Origin: Balaenoptera acutorostrata
Lineage: Eukaryota > Chordata > Mammalia > Artiodactyla > Balaenopteridae
Length of the DNA stretch: 64,000 nucleotides
Direction of reading: 5' to 3'
Assembly: GCF_949987535.1 (NCBI RefSeq)
Contig: NC_080074.1
Coordinates: forward strand, 23,395,268 to 23,459,267
Below, one piece after another: positions 1 through 11,510 of this stretch. The notes beneath the pieces are model-generated. The model was not told the origin of the DNA. It saw only the letters and a list, made by a program, of their open reading frames with translations, and searched no databases. The translations under genes were made by a program, and so were the position numbers. Each line of letters opens with the position of its first letter. The stretch's first letter is position 1.

Positions 1-913
1 GAAGCAATGGGGAGCAAGAGGAATACCTATTCCATCTCCTAGCAACAGAGAAGGAATCAGCTTTCACCCAAGATAAGGAGAGAACTAAAGAGCAAAGAAT
101 ATGTGCTGAGGAGCAATTAAATAATGGGCAATAAAAATCTAGGCCCAAACCTAAGAGGGGGCTGATGGGATAAACAGTGAGGATATTAGGGAATTAAGGG
201 AGAAGCCCTGACAGATCAGAAAACTGTAGTGAACTTGAAAATTAGAATAGATGGAGGTAGGCAAAGAGTGGTATAGAATGTTTAACATCAAGATTTCAAA
301 ACTGGTATCGTTTCTGGTAATGCTATGGGCCAGGATCCAGCCTGTGATCAGTGAATTATATGGCTGAAGGGGAGTGAAGAAAATGGTCACTGCAGATAAA
401 GAAGTCAAGAAACTGAGAGGCCAAGGTTTTGGATGACGCATCCACATAGATATCAAAATTACTAAGAGTGCCAACAGGAGAAGGCCTTAAATTTATAACT
501 AAGAACTCCAATCATCAATGAATGAGAGGGCAATAACATAACAGGGAAAGATTAGAAAAATGAACCTCAAAGGACAAAGAATTTAGCTGGAGAAGGAAGT
601 ACTAATGGCCTGGATGAGGCAACAGAGAGCAAGGACAGCCACCCATTTCCTGGTGCTGAAATATATGGAATAGAAAGGGAAAAAAGTTGCCACACCACTG
701 AAGGAGGCTATGGAGAAGGTGGTATCCTCAAGGAACTGCCCAGTTTCACATAAGGCAAGGAGGCAAATATTCTAAGAAGGGCTGATGATATAGAGGAGTT
801 TCCTGATCACAGGAGTCTAGAAGGTATAGCAAAGGCTTGGGAATGAGGGGAGGGGACCTAGATCAGAATTTGGCAATGAACTGAGTAGTAACTACAAGAG
901 AATCTAAAAGATA
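1..913. other. APAF1 intron 4, no recognised feature
   Basis: AG-rich intronic sequence. The 107-codon open frame on the minus strand has no recognised similarity and no exon-like borders; I see nothing else here. Confidence 0.6.
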
Positions 914-926
914 ACAAATGACCAGA

Positions 927-1097
927 GACTCCCCTGGTGGTCCAGGGGATAAGACCCCATGCTCCCAATGCAGAGGGCCTGGGTTCGATCCCTGGTTGGG
1001 GAACTAGAGCCCACATGCATGCCACAACTAAGAAGCCCGCATGCCGCAACAAAGACCCAGCACGGCCAAAATAAATAAACAAATATTTTTTAAAAAC
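927..1097 (+). mobile_element. CHR-type SINE, diverged
   Basis: tRNA-derived head with B box GGTTCGATCC and tail AAATAAATAAAC. Perfect 13-bp target duplication ACAAATGACCAGA at 914-926 and 1098-1110. Confidence 0.9.
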
Positions 1098-1640
1098 ACA
1101 AATGACCAGAAGAGATAGAACTCTGCAGTAAGTGAGGTAAGGCAAGGCTGTGACGCATGGTTTGATTACCACTGCCAATGTCTTAGAAGAAGGTAAACAA
1201 GTCCTACTCTTCATTCCTGAAAGTTTCCTGAAGTTCTCTAGGCTTGCTTCAGCTTGAGTCAACAGTTATGAAACACTAAATCCCTGAGGCTTCGCTTAGT
1301 TTTACAGCTATATTCTGTGTGTGTACATGATTGTAAATGCACAGGAAAAAGTTTGGAAAAACTCACTCTAAACTGTTAACCATGACTACTTCTGGTGACA
1401 AATTTAGGAGAAAGAACAGAAAGGCAAATGGAAAGAACTTTACTTCTTTTTAAATGAAGATACTATGACTGTTATGTTAAAAACACAGTTTTAAACTACC
1501 TGTTGCTCCTAAAGTGGTTTTTTTTTAATTTGCACTTTCTACTTAAGATTTTCTAAAATCATCCCAGGATTAAAGACAAGGCAAAGAAAGTATCCTGATA
1601 CAACTAGATAATGAATTCTTCAGATTTAAATTTAAGTATC

Positions 1641-4446
1641 AAGAGAGGAACCAAGATGGCAGAGTAGAAGGATGTGCTCTCACTCCCTCTTGTGAGAACA
1701 CCATAATCACAACTAGCTGCTGGACAATCATTGACAGGAAGACACTGGAACTCACCAAAATAGATACCCCACATCCAAAGACAAAGGAGAAGCCACAATG
1801 AGACGGTAGGAGGGGCGCAATCACAGTAAAATCAAATCCCATAACTGCTGGGTGGATGACTCACGGACTGGAGAACACTTATACCACAGAAGTCCACCCA
1901 CTGGAGTGAAGGTTCTGAGCCTCACGTCAGGCTTCCCAACCTGGGGGTCCGGCAACGGGAGGAGGAATTCCTAGAGAATGAGACTTTGAAGCCTAGTGGG
2001 ATTTGATTGCAGGACTTCGACAGGACTGGGGGAAACAGAGACTCCACTCTTGGAGGTCACACACAAAGTAGTGTGCACATCAGGACCCAGGGGAAGGAGC
2101 AGTGACCCCAGAGGAGACTGAACGAGACCTACCTGCTAGTGTTGGAGGGTCTCCTGCAGAGGTGGGAGGGGGCTGTGGCTCACCACGGGGACAAGGACAC
2201 TGGTAGCAGAAGTTCTCAGAAGTACTCCTTGGCGTGAGCCCTCCCAGAGTCTGCCATTAGCCCCACCAAAGAGCCCAGGTAGGCTCCAGTGTTGGGTTGC
2301 CTCAGGCCAAACAACCAACAGGGAGGGAACCCAGCCCCACCCATCAGCAGACAAGCAGATTAAAGTTTTACTGAGCTCTGCCCACCAAAGCAATACCCAG
2401 CTCTACCCACCACAGGTCCCTCCCATCAGGAAACTTACACAAGCCTCTTAGATAGCCTCATCCACCAGAGGGTAGACAGCAGAAGCAAAAAGAACTACAA
2501 TCCTGCAGCCTCTGGGACAAAAACCACATTCACAGAAAGACAAACAAGATGAAAAGGCAGAGGGCTATGTACCAGATGAAAGAACAAGATAAAACCCCAG
2601 AAAAACAACTAAATGAAGCAGAGATAAGCAACCTTCCAGAAAAAGAATTCAGAATAATGATAGTGAAGATGATCCAGGACCTCGGAAAAAGAATGGAGGC
2701 AAAGATCAAGAAGATGCAAGAAATGTTTAACAAAGACCTAGAAAAACTAAAGAACAAACAAACAGAGATGAACAATACAATAACTGAAATGAAAAATACA
2801 CTAGAAGGAATCAGTAGAAGAATAACTGAGGCAGAAGAATGGATAAGTGACCTGGAAGACAGGATGGTGGAATTCACTGCTGCAGAACAGAATAAAGAAA
2901 AAAGAATGAAGAAAAGAAAATTTGTATGGAGACACAAAAGACCCCAAATAGCCAAAGCAGTCTTGAGGGAAAAAAAACGGAGCTGGAGGAATCAGACTCC
3001 CTGACTTCAGACTGTACTACAAAGCTACAGTAATCAAGACAATATGGTACTGGCACAAAAACAGAAATATAGATCAATGGAACACGATAGAAAGCCCAGA
3101 GATAAACCCATGTGCCTATGGTCAACTAATCTATGACAAAGGAGGCAAGGATATACAATGGAGAAAAGACAGTCTCTTCAATAAGTGGTGCTGGGAAAAC
3201 TAGACAGCTACATGTAAAAGAATGAAATTAGAATACTCCTTAACACCATACATAAAAATAAATTCAAAATAGATTAGAAACCTAAATGTAAGACCAGACA
3301 CTATAAAACTCTTAGAGGAAAACATAGGAAGAACACTCTTTGACATAAATCACAGCAAGATCTTTTTTGATCCACCTCCTAGAGTAATGGAAATTAAAAA
3401 AAATAAACAAATGGGACCTAATGAAACTTAAAAGCTTTTGCACAGCAAAGGAAACCATAAACAAGATGAAAAGACAGCCCTCAGAATGGGAGAAAATATT
3501 TGCAAACGAATCAATGGACAAAGGATTAATCTCCAAAATATATAAACAGCTCATGCAGCTCAATATTAAAGAAACAAACATCCCAATCCAAAAATGGGCA
3601 GAAGACCTAAATAGACATTTCTCCAAAGAAGACATACAGATGGTCAAGAAACACATGAAAAGCTGCTCAACATCACTAATTATTAGAGAAATGCAAATCA
3701 AAACTACAATGAGGTATCACCTCACACCAGTTAGAATGGGCATCATTAGAAAATCTACAAACAAGAAATGTTGGAGAGGGTGTGGAGAAAAGGGAACCTT
3801 CTTGCACTGTTGGTGAGAATGTAAATTGATAAAGCCACTATGGAGGACAGTATGGAGGTTCCTTAAAAAACTAAAAATAGAATTACCATATGATCCAGCA
3901 ATCCCACTACTGGGCATATACGCAGAGAAAACCATATTTCAAAAAGACACATGCACCCCAATGTTCATTGCAGCACTATTTACAATAGCCAGGTCATGGA
4001 AGCAACCTAAATTCCCATCAACAGATGAATGGATAAAGAAGCAGTGGTACATATATACAATGGAATATTACTCAGCCATAAAAAGGAACGAAACTGAGTC
4101 ATTTGTTGAGACGTGGATGGATCTAGAGACTGTCATACAGAGTGAAGTAAGTCAGAAAGAGAAAAACAAATATCATATATTAACGCATGTACGTGGAACC
4201 TAGAAAAATGGTACAGATGAACCGGTTTGCAGGGCAGAAGTTGAGACACAGATGTAGAGAACAAACGAATGGACACCAAGGGGGGAAAGCCACGGGGTGG
4301 GTGGGGATGGTGGTGTGATGAACTGGGTGATTGGGATTGACATGCATACACTGATGTGTATAAAATTGATGACTAATAAGAACCTGCTGTCTAAGAAATA
4401 AATAAAACAAAATTCAAAAATTAAAAAAATAAATAAAAATAAAAAA
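1641..4446 (+). mobile_element. LINE-1 copy with large internal deletion (L1-A)
   Basis: Starts at a canonical L1 5' end (AACCAAGATGGCAGAGTAGA), has about 0.9 kb of 5' UTR and the first part of ORF1 (ATG 2549, MKRQRAMYQMKEQ, coiled coil) up to about 2920. It then jumps directly to the 3' third of ORF2 (TTTGTATGGAGACACAAAAG) and runs through the ORF2 C-terminus ([11 protein letters not shown]) and 3' UTR to an A-rich tail. Target duplication ATTTAAGTATC at 1630-1640 and 4449-4459. No endonuclease or RT remains, so it cannot move by itself. It lies in APAF1 intron 4, antisense to the gene. Confidence 0.93.
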
Positions 4447-4513
4447 AAATTTAAGTATCTATTATCTACAGTATCAAAGGTCTTTCACTCCTAAATTTAA
4501 AACTAAATTAGGG

Positions 4514-4878
4514 GGTTTCCCAGGTGGCGCAGTGGTTGAGAGTCTGTCTGCTAACGCGGGGGACATGGGTTCGAGCCCTGGTCTGGGAGGATCCCACATG
4601 CCGCGGAGCGACTGGGCCCGTGAGCCACAACTGCTGAGCCTGCGCGTCTGGAGCCTGTGCTCCGCAACAAGAGAGGCCACGATAGTGAAGAGGCCTGCGC
4701 ACTGCTATGAAGAGTGGTCCCTGCTTGCCACAACTAGAGAAAGCCCTCGCACAGAAACGAGGACCCAACACAGCCATAAATAAATAAATAACCCCCCCAA
4801 AAAAAATAAATAAATAAATAAATTTAAAAATAAATAAAGATTACTATTAAAATTGAGATATTGATAGAACATTATAGA
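4514..4878 (+). mobile_element. CHR-type SINE
   Basis: Head TTTCCCAGGTGGCGCAGTGG, B box GGTTCGAGCCC, long A-rich tail. Target duplication AAAACTAAATTAGGG at 4499-4513 and 4879-4893. It landed next to the L1 that ends at 4446. Confidence 0.92.
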
Positions 4879-5452
4879 AAAACTAAATTAGGGCATTATT
4901 AACATACACAAGAAAAATAAAACAGTATTAGCTTTAAAAAGAAAGACAAACAGACCAAAAGACCAACTGATCTGCAAATCTCCTACCATCACAATAAGAC
5001 AGTTAAATACAGGAGCATTAATTTCACATTTCAAAAAGAATCTAAACATCTTGACTATGGGCACAAGAGGGAGCAATTTAGCCTTGAATGAGGCTTGTAC
5101 CTATAATTTCATTCAGAGAAACTTAATCAGAGGAAAATTGCCTTTATTCAGAGAAAATTAACCCCTCCTACTTTCACATGAGGTTTATGCAGGTAGCAAT
5201 TAATAATCTAATAGCATCAAGGAAATCTTAGGAAAGAAGGAAGCAAAGAGGGAGACAGCCTCTGGAGAAAACTTTCATACTTTAAAAACTCAGCACGTAA
5301 ATACAATTGTGTGAATGGTTTAAAAATACATCAACTCTTTATAAATTCCCTAAATAAATAAATAAATAAATAAATAAAGGGTTGAACTTTCAGAAGGAAA
5401 GTGGGTTTCCTAAAAATGTATAGGCATAAGTAGTTAAGAACTTAATAGTATG

Positions 5453-5553
5453 TTTTTTTTTTTTTGCTGTAGGTATGTGATTTACTTTATTCTTCAAGAA
5501 TCCTTCCATAAATATTAATCAAAATAAGAACAAAAAGCCTCGGGCATGAAAAT
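5453..5553 (-). pseudogene. 3' end of an unidentified mRNA fused to U6 retrocopy
   Basis: Reading minus, after the U6 part comes about 88 nt ending GAAGAATAAAGTAAATCACA, then CATACCTACAGC and 13 As (T run 5453-5465). AATAAA lies about 20 nt before the tail, as at a real polyadenylation site. The whole U6-plus-tail unit is flanked by ACTTAATAGTAT at 5440-5451 and 5665-5676. The parent mRNA was not recognised. Confidence 0.85.
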
Positions 5554-5666
5554 AAAATACGGAACGCTTCACGAATTTGCATGTCATCCTTGCGCAAGGA
5601 TTAGGGGCCATGCTAATCTTCTCTGTATCATTCCAATTTTAGCATATGTGCTGCCGAAGCAAGCAC
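5554..5666 (-). pseudogene. U6 snRNA pseudogene, 5' part of a chimeric retrocopy
   Basis: The minus strand reads GCTTGCTTCGGCAGCACATA, then AGAGAAGATTAGCATGGCCC, and ends GAAGCGTTCCGTATTTT, a nearly full U6. It carries an extra AATCCTT after GGCCCCT, which is not in U6. No PSE or TATA is seen upstream (5667-5740), so it is not a U6 gene. It continues without a break into a different, polyadenylated sequence. Confidence 0.92.
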
Positions 5667-5876
5667 TTAATAGTATTCTTTAATTTACACCAAACACCGT
5701 CCTAAGGTAACAAAATTTCTGTAGGAACACAGTTTTAATGAAGTTTGTAACCCATACAGTTACCCACACTTTCAAAAGAAAAAAAAAGGTTTTATACTAA
5801 AATTAAACAGCAAAAATCTAATATTCCTATATTTTAGAATGGAAATGAACTCCAGAGATTAAAATTCATCTTTAGG

Positions 5877-5995
5877 GGGACTTCCCTGGCAGTCCAGTGG
5901 TTAAGACTCCACGCTTCCACTGCATGGGGCACGGGTTCAATCTCTGGTCAGGGAACTAAGATCCTGCATGCCACGCAGCACGGCCAAAAAAAAAA
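5877..5995 (+). mobile_element. Short CHR-related SINE
   Basis: ACTTCCCTGGCAGTCCAGTG to CACGCAGCACGGCC plus A tail, about 115 bp: the short tRNA-only form. Confidence 0.85.
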
Positions 5996-6077
5996 AAATT
6001 TTCTTTAGGAAAGTATCTACTCTTGAACTAGTGGATATACAAAAGCAGACTCCAAATAGATTAAAAAGCTAAATATG

Positions 6078-6405
6078 GGGCTTCCCTGGTGGCACAGTGG
6101 TTAAGACTCTGCCTGCCAATGCAGGGGACACGGGTTCGAGCCCTGGTCCGGGACGATTCCACATGCCGCGGAGCAACTAAGTCTGTGAGCCACAACTACT
6201 GAGCCTGTGCTCTAGAGCCCACGTGCCACAACTACTGAAGCCCACACGCCTAGAACCCGTGCTCTGCAACAAGAGAAGCCACTGCAGTGAGAAGCCTGCG
6301 CACGGCAACGAAGAGTAGCCCCCGCTCGCCACAACTAGGGAAAGCCTGCGTGCAGGAACCAAGACCCAACGCAGTCAAAAATAAAATAAATAAATTTATT
6401 TTTTA
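6078..6405 (+). mobile_element. CHR-type SINE
   Basis: Full-length form with target duplication AAAAAGCTAAATATG at 6063-6077 and 6406-6420. It interrupts an ancient L1. Confidence 0.93.
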
Positions 6406-7047
6406 AAAAAGCTAAATATGAATGGTAAGACTATAATAGGACTACTTAAGAAAATTCAGGAAGCACAAATTAGAAGGCAAAAAAATTAATTTGACTACAT
6501 CAGAATTAAAGATTTCTATCAAGGACATCCAGGACAAAGTTAATACAGATAATATAAGGAGAAAGTATTTGCAAAGTCTAAAAGCAACAAGCTCTACTAT
6601 CTAGAATATATAAGCAACTCCTAAAAAGCAACAAAATGGAAAAACCGACAAATGTTATCAACAAAATTTATAAACAAGGAAACCCAAAAGCCTAAAAAAC
6701 TTATGAAGAAATGGTCAAACTCAAGTTATCAGAGAAATGCAAATTAAAAGATATCACTTTACACCTGCTGGCCTGGCAAAAATTACAAAGCTGGATGATA
6801 CCTAGTGTCACTAAAGAAGTGAGGATATAGGAGCCCTCACACGCTATTGATGGGAATGCACAGATTGGAGGGCAATCAAATTTGATATTTATATATCCTG
6901 TAACTTAGTGATTCTGGTCCTAGCTACATATACTCAAGAATTTATCATTTCTGTAAAAGTTCAACCGGGCTTTGCTGGGGCAGCAAAGAGTTGGAGACAA
7001 TCTACTTATCTATTAACTAGGGAATGAACAATAAAATGTATTGGAGG

Positions 7048-7332
7048 GGGCTTCCTGGTGGTGCAGTGGTTAAGAATCCACCTGCCAATGCAGGGGACAT
7101 GGGTTCGAGCCATGGTCCGGGAAGATCCCACATGCCGCGGAGCAACAAAGCCCGTGCGTCACAACTACTGAGCCTGCGCTCTAGAGCTGCGAGCCACAAC
7201 TACTGAAGCCCGCGCACCACAAGGAAGAGTAGCCCCCACTCACCGCAACTAGAGAAAAGCCCGCGTGCAGCAACAGAGACCCAACGTACACATAAATAAA
7301 TAAATAAATAAATAAACCATTCACTTAAAAAA
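7048..7332 (+). mobile_element. CHR-type SINE
   Basis: Target duplication AAAATGTATTGGAGG at 7033-7047 and 7333-7347; (AAAT)n tail. Confidence 0.93.
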
Positions 7333-7572
7333 AAAATGTATTGGAGGTACTCCATGGAGGGTGGCAATCAGGTGTAACAAATAATATGTACATACAACAA
7401 GGATAAATCTTAAAAACATAGTGTCAAGTGAGATAAGAAACAGAAGAAAATAATTAACACTTTAACATTTATGCAAATTTAAAATATTTACATATAAACA
7501 AACATTTTACAAGAAAACATACATTACACATACATTTACAAAGAATATACAATAAATACATTGGAAAGATCG

Positions 7573-8440
7573 CCTGTGGGGAGGTGTGATTCTGTGATTA
7601 AATATATATTTGGTTTTCATCACTGTTCCTGGCACACAGCTCTAAGATCCTTGTAATTTCCCATATAAGAAGAGCCTTAGGGGCATCTTTTGTGATACTA
7701 TTTAGTTTTGTTCCTGGTTCCTGAAATAGCTCCAGGGTATAAAAGTGAAATGGTGTCTTACATTATTCATATAACAAGCCCCTTTTAACCACACCTGAGT
7801 TTCTGTTAATAAAGTGATTTCTGAAAAGCCCCTAGATAACCTAAGGATGGGGGCTGGTTACCAGGGGAACCAACCCCTTGATTAGAGTTGGAACTTTCAG
7901 CCCCACCCTCCAGACCTCCAGAGGAGAGGGGAGTGAGTGGCTGGAGATTGAGTTCAATCAAAAACAGCCAATGATTTAATCAATCATACCTACGTAATGA
8001 ATGAAGACGCCATAAAAAAACCAAAAGGGCAAGATTCACAGAGCATCTGGGCTGCTGAACACAAGGAGATGTAGGAAGAGTGATACACCCCTTCACACAT
8101 ACCGTGCCCCATGCATCTCTTCCATCTGGCTGTTCCAGAGTTTTATCCTTGTATAATAAACCAGTAATCTAATAAGTATAGTTGTCAGAAGCACAGGTAA
8201 CAAACAACCTGGACTGGCAACTGGCATATGAAGGGGTTAGGGGGCAGTCTTGTAGGACTGAACCCTTAACCTATGGGATCTGATGCTATCTCCAGGTAGA
8301 CAGTTTCAGAAGTGAGTTAAATCATAGGACACCCAGCTCACGTTGAAGAATTGCTGGATGTGTGGAAAACTCACACATCTGGTGTCAGAAATGAAGCAGT
8401 GTTGTAGTTGTATAAAGGAAACACACAGGAGGAGTGTGTG
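7573..8440 (+). mobile_element. Probable solo LTR of an old endogenous retrovirus
   Basis: A long non-coding block with sequence style of mammalian ERV LTRs: GGCTGTTCCAGAGTTTTATC then TATAATAAACCAGTAATCTA as a polyadenylation region, followed by CACAGGTAACAAACAACCTG and GGACACCCAGCTCACGTTGA. No gag, pol or env sequence adjoins. Family and exact ends not settled. Confidence 0.5.
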
Positions 8441-9499
8441 TTCCTTTAGAGGAGGGAAATGAGAATGGGAAATTTTTAAAAGGAAATGAACACAGCAAGA
8501 AGCTAAGTCTTAGAGAGACCTAACAGGATAATGGGCTGTAAACTAAATATAATTTACTCAATCTTCTGTACTTGAGATCTCACAAAAGCTTATAAGGGAT
8601 ATGAATTAAGCTCATTATGCACTGGACAATTGCTAGTATCTCTGGCATTTTCTCAAAACAAAGTGGTGAAAATCTATTCCAAGACCACAATTTATACAAT
8701 ATGATTCCTGGCTAATTAATTCCATAAGTTGTTGGTCAATTTTAACCCCTAAAATTGAAAATTCACCCCAATAATATAGAGCGATTTAAACTGATTTAAA
8801 GAGCACATTTTAACCCTATAAATTGGTATATTATAAATACATAGTTTAAAGGAAGTTCATCACTGTATTGAAAGGAAGACCATTTCTTCACACTAAAGAA
8901 ATTTAAACCAATTTTATCCTGAAATATCCTTGGTGATCAACTTTGCAGGAGAGGGGAAAAAAAAAAAGTGAATAAATAAATAAAGCCTTAGCCCTGAAAT
9001 GTGCATGGCTCTGAGTCTCATGAAACTTCTCTACAATGACAAGGGAGAAAAACCAGGGCTTAGGAATTAGGCCTACTTCTGACAAGAGTATGATCAATAC
9101 TGTTAACAAGGGCTCTGAAGTATTAACTAAAACCAGGTGTGTACAATAGATGTGCCCTAGCCTCCATCTTTCTAAATCTCTCAGGTGCTTACTATTTATT
9201 CTATTCATTTTATCATCTTGTCATAAACTATCTTAATTGGTGATTATATATTGTAAACAAAAAAAAGTTATTAAGCACTAGAAGCCAGGAACTATCTTTT
9301 TAAGTTCCCCAGAACTCACTAATGGATGGAGGCAACCAAAGACTGAGGAAGCTATATAATATATAATACTCCTGATAGGGAATACCCTGAGAACCTACCA
9401 GACTCATTAGGGTCAACAGTACACCTGCCAAATGTCCTAAACCCTCTTCTGCACCATATGTCCTTCCCCACTCCAGTAACTACCCAATACCCTTCCCAC
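8440..9499. other. APAF1 intron 4, unique sequence
   Basis: AT-rich, non-coding, no repeat recognised. The small minus-strand frame at 8903-9208 lacks any family motif. Confidence 0.6.
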
Positions 9500-9835
9500 C
9501 TTCTCTACGCTCCCATCCTTGCCTAGTCGGCCTTGCAAACTTCTTTCTATTCTTCCTTCAAACTCCAGCTAAAATGTCATTTCAGGAAGCCTGTCTTGTT
9601 CATTTTCTTCCCCTAGACAGAAAGCTTCCTTCCTTTGTTCTAACTCTGTACATTATACTTGTTTCTACTGTTCAGTTTATCACACATGACGTAATTTGTT
9701 TATATGTCTGCCTCCCCTACCAGACCATAAGTAAACTCCTTAGATGCACAGGCTTCTTTTTGAATCCCTTTTGCCCCAAAACAGTGCCAAGATCCATAAT
9801 AGGTTCTCAAGCATTTATTGAATACATGAATATCT
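9500..9835 (+). mobile_element. L2 LINE fragment
   Basis: Old L2 3' end style: TCAGGAAGCCTGTCTTGTTC, ACCATAAGTAAACTCCTTAG, AGCATTTATTGAATACATGA. The small open frame over it is not a gene. Confidence 0.65.
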
Positions 9836-9996
9836 GAAGCAAGGAAAATCAGTTGCCAGACGTCAAATGAATCTATAAAGCCTGCCTGCAAAAACCCATT
9901 GGTTGTTAGAGTCAACTCCCAATTTTTCTTTTTCTTGAGATTACACATAAGATAAACAAGTTACTAAAGATTTTTATTTTTAAAGATAAGTAACTG

Positions 9997-10332
9997 GGCT
10001 TCCCTGGTGGCGCAGTGGTTGAGAATCTGCCTGCTAATGCAGGGGACACGGGTTCGAACCCTGGTCTGGGAAGATCCCACATGCCACGGAGCAGCTGGGC
10101 CCGTGAGCCACAATTGCTGAGCCTGCGCGTCTGGAGCCTGTGCCCCGCGACGGGGGGGGGCCGCGATAGAGAAAGGCCCGCGCACCGCGATGAAGAGCGG
10201 TCCCCGCACCGCGATGAAGAGTGGCCCCCGCTTGCCGCAACTGGAGAAAGCCCTCGCACGAACCGAAGACCCAACACAGCCAAAAATAAATAAATAAATA
10301 AATAAAATCAAGTAAAACTTTAAAAAAAAAAA
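9997..10332 (+). mobile_element. CHR-type SINE
   Basis: Target duplication AAAGATAAGTAACTG at 9982-9996 and 10333-10347. Contains a run of ten Gs at about 10153 and a short internal duplication CACCGCGATGAAGAG. Confidence 0.93.
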
Positions 10333-10725
10333 AAAGATAAGTAACTGATAGAATTAACTGTGGAAATGGAATTAATAGTTTATTTAACACAGATGTCAAA
10401 TACATGGGAGAATCTCCCACTGGGATGGTCCTTACTGGAACCGACTTTCCAACAATCTCCTTCCCTACAGCACTCTGTGCCAAAACAGACACTCAACTGA
10501 CAGGAAGCTGTAAGTCTAGTACTGTTGAAAGTCAGGGATACAAGCTGGACAACCTTTCAAGATACTTTGTCAACCCTACAATTCCCCCAATTATTAAGAT
10601 ACAAGGGAACTAGCTTCATTCCATTGATAATAAGTGCCATCTGATAACACATGAATTTATTGGCCTGGCTAGTCAAGCCTGATTGTGACAGGCAGGGTAG
10701 AAAATAAAAGTCAAATTCAATCACC

Positions 10726-11265
10726 TGTGGTAGGCAGAAAAACTCCCCCCCGACCCCACTCCCCCTCCACCGGCCAATGATCTCCACATCCTATTCCACA
10801 GAACTTGTAAATATGTCACCTTACACAGCAAAAGGGACTTTGTAAATGCGATTAAATTAAGGATTTTGAGATGAGATTAACCTGGATTATCCAGTGGGCC
10901 CCATGTAATCACAAGGGCCCCTGTAAGAGGGAGGCAAGAAAGTCAGGGGAGGAGATGTGATGATAGAAGCAAAGACCAGAGAACAGAGAAAGATTTGAAG
11001 ATGCTATGCGCTGCCAGCTTTGAAAATGGGGAAATGGACCATGAGTCAAGGAATGCAGGCCACCTCTAGAAGCTGGGAAATGCAAGGAAAAGGATTCTCC
11101 CTAGAGCCTCCAAAAGGAGCTAAGCACCGCTGACACTTTGATTTTAGCCCAGTAAGAGCTATTTTTGTCTTCTGGCCTCCAGAACTTCAAGATAATAAAT
11201 TTGTGTTGTTTTAAGCCCCCAAAAGTTTTGGTAATTTGTAACAGCAGCAACAGGAAACTAATGCA
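10726..11265 (+). mobile_element. MaLR/MLT1-type LTR
   Basis: Begins TGTGGTAGGCAGAAAAACTC and ends AGGAAACTAATGCA. Internal matches include GCAAAAGGGACTTTGTAAAT and GATAATAAATTTGTGTTGTT. A typical ancient solo LTR, starting TG and ending CA, in APAF1 intron 4 just downstream of exon 4. Confidence 0.85.
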
Positions 11266-11312
11266 ATGCCTAAACAATATCTTCTTAGCCAGCAATGGTA
11301 ATCAAAACTTAC

Positions 11313-11510
11313 CTTCTAAGACAGAATGATCTCGAACAGCTTCTGCAGCTAATACAGACTTCCCACAACCTGCCATTCCATATATGGTGACCCATCCCGG
11401 TTCACCACTCAGTTTGAAGAGCTTCTGCTGAATTGCATTCACTAGCTTCTTCCTAGTAACAAAAACAACGGGCCTCTGTGGTACTCCACCTTCACACAGG
11501 ACTGTCCTTA
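11313..11510 (-). CDS. APAF1: APAF1 exon 4 (start of nucleotide-binding domain)
   Basis: APAF1 is the cytosolic scaffold that binds cytochrome c and dATP and forms the caspase-9-activating apoptosome. This 198-nt exon encodes the CARD-NB-ARC linker and first part of the NB-ARC ATPase. Visible are the linker RTVLCEGGVPQRPVVFVTRK and the P-loop GMAGCGKS, whose lysine contacts nucleotide phosphates. The acceptor TTTCAG precedes TAAGGACAG and completes a valine split from exon 3. The donor is GTAAGT after LEG, phase 1. Sequence is very close to the mammalian protein as I remember it. The next exon (PGGVHW... region) was looked for at lower coordinates and not seen, so the remaining ATPase and WD40 exons should lie past the left edge. 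Confidence 0.96.

Larger units (their letters stand above)
6030..7460 (+). mobile_element. Ancient LINE-1 3' fragment split by two SINEs
   Basis: Segments 6030-6077, 6406-7032 and about 7348-7460 read as one diverged L1 ORF2 C-terminus (patterns GACTACATCAGAATTAAAGA and TATCAGAGAAATGCAAATTA), interrupted by younger CHR SINEs at 6078-6405 and 7048-7332. Confidence 0.7.

Noticed and set aside
5554..5666. Functional U6 snRNA gene
   Set aside because: No PSE or TATA upstream, an internal seven-base insertion, and a poly(A)-tailed chimera with target duplications show it is a retrocopy.
10021..10110. tRNA gene from A and B box motifs in SINE heads
   Set aside because: The tRNA-like heads do not fold into a full cloverleaf and are followed by SINE body and A-rich tail in every copy.
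1..11300. APAF1 exon 5 in the left part of the window
   Set aside because: I looked on the minus strand for the GGVHWVS and LLILDDVW coding patterns and saw none, so it probably lies outside. A protein-to-genome alignment would settle it.
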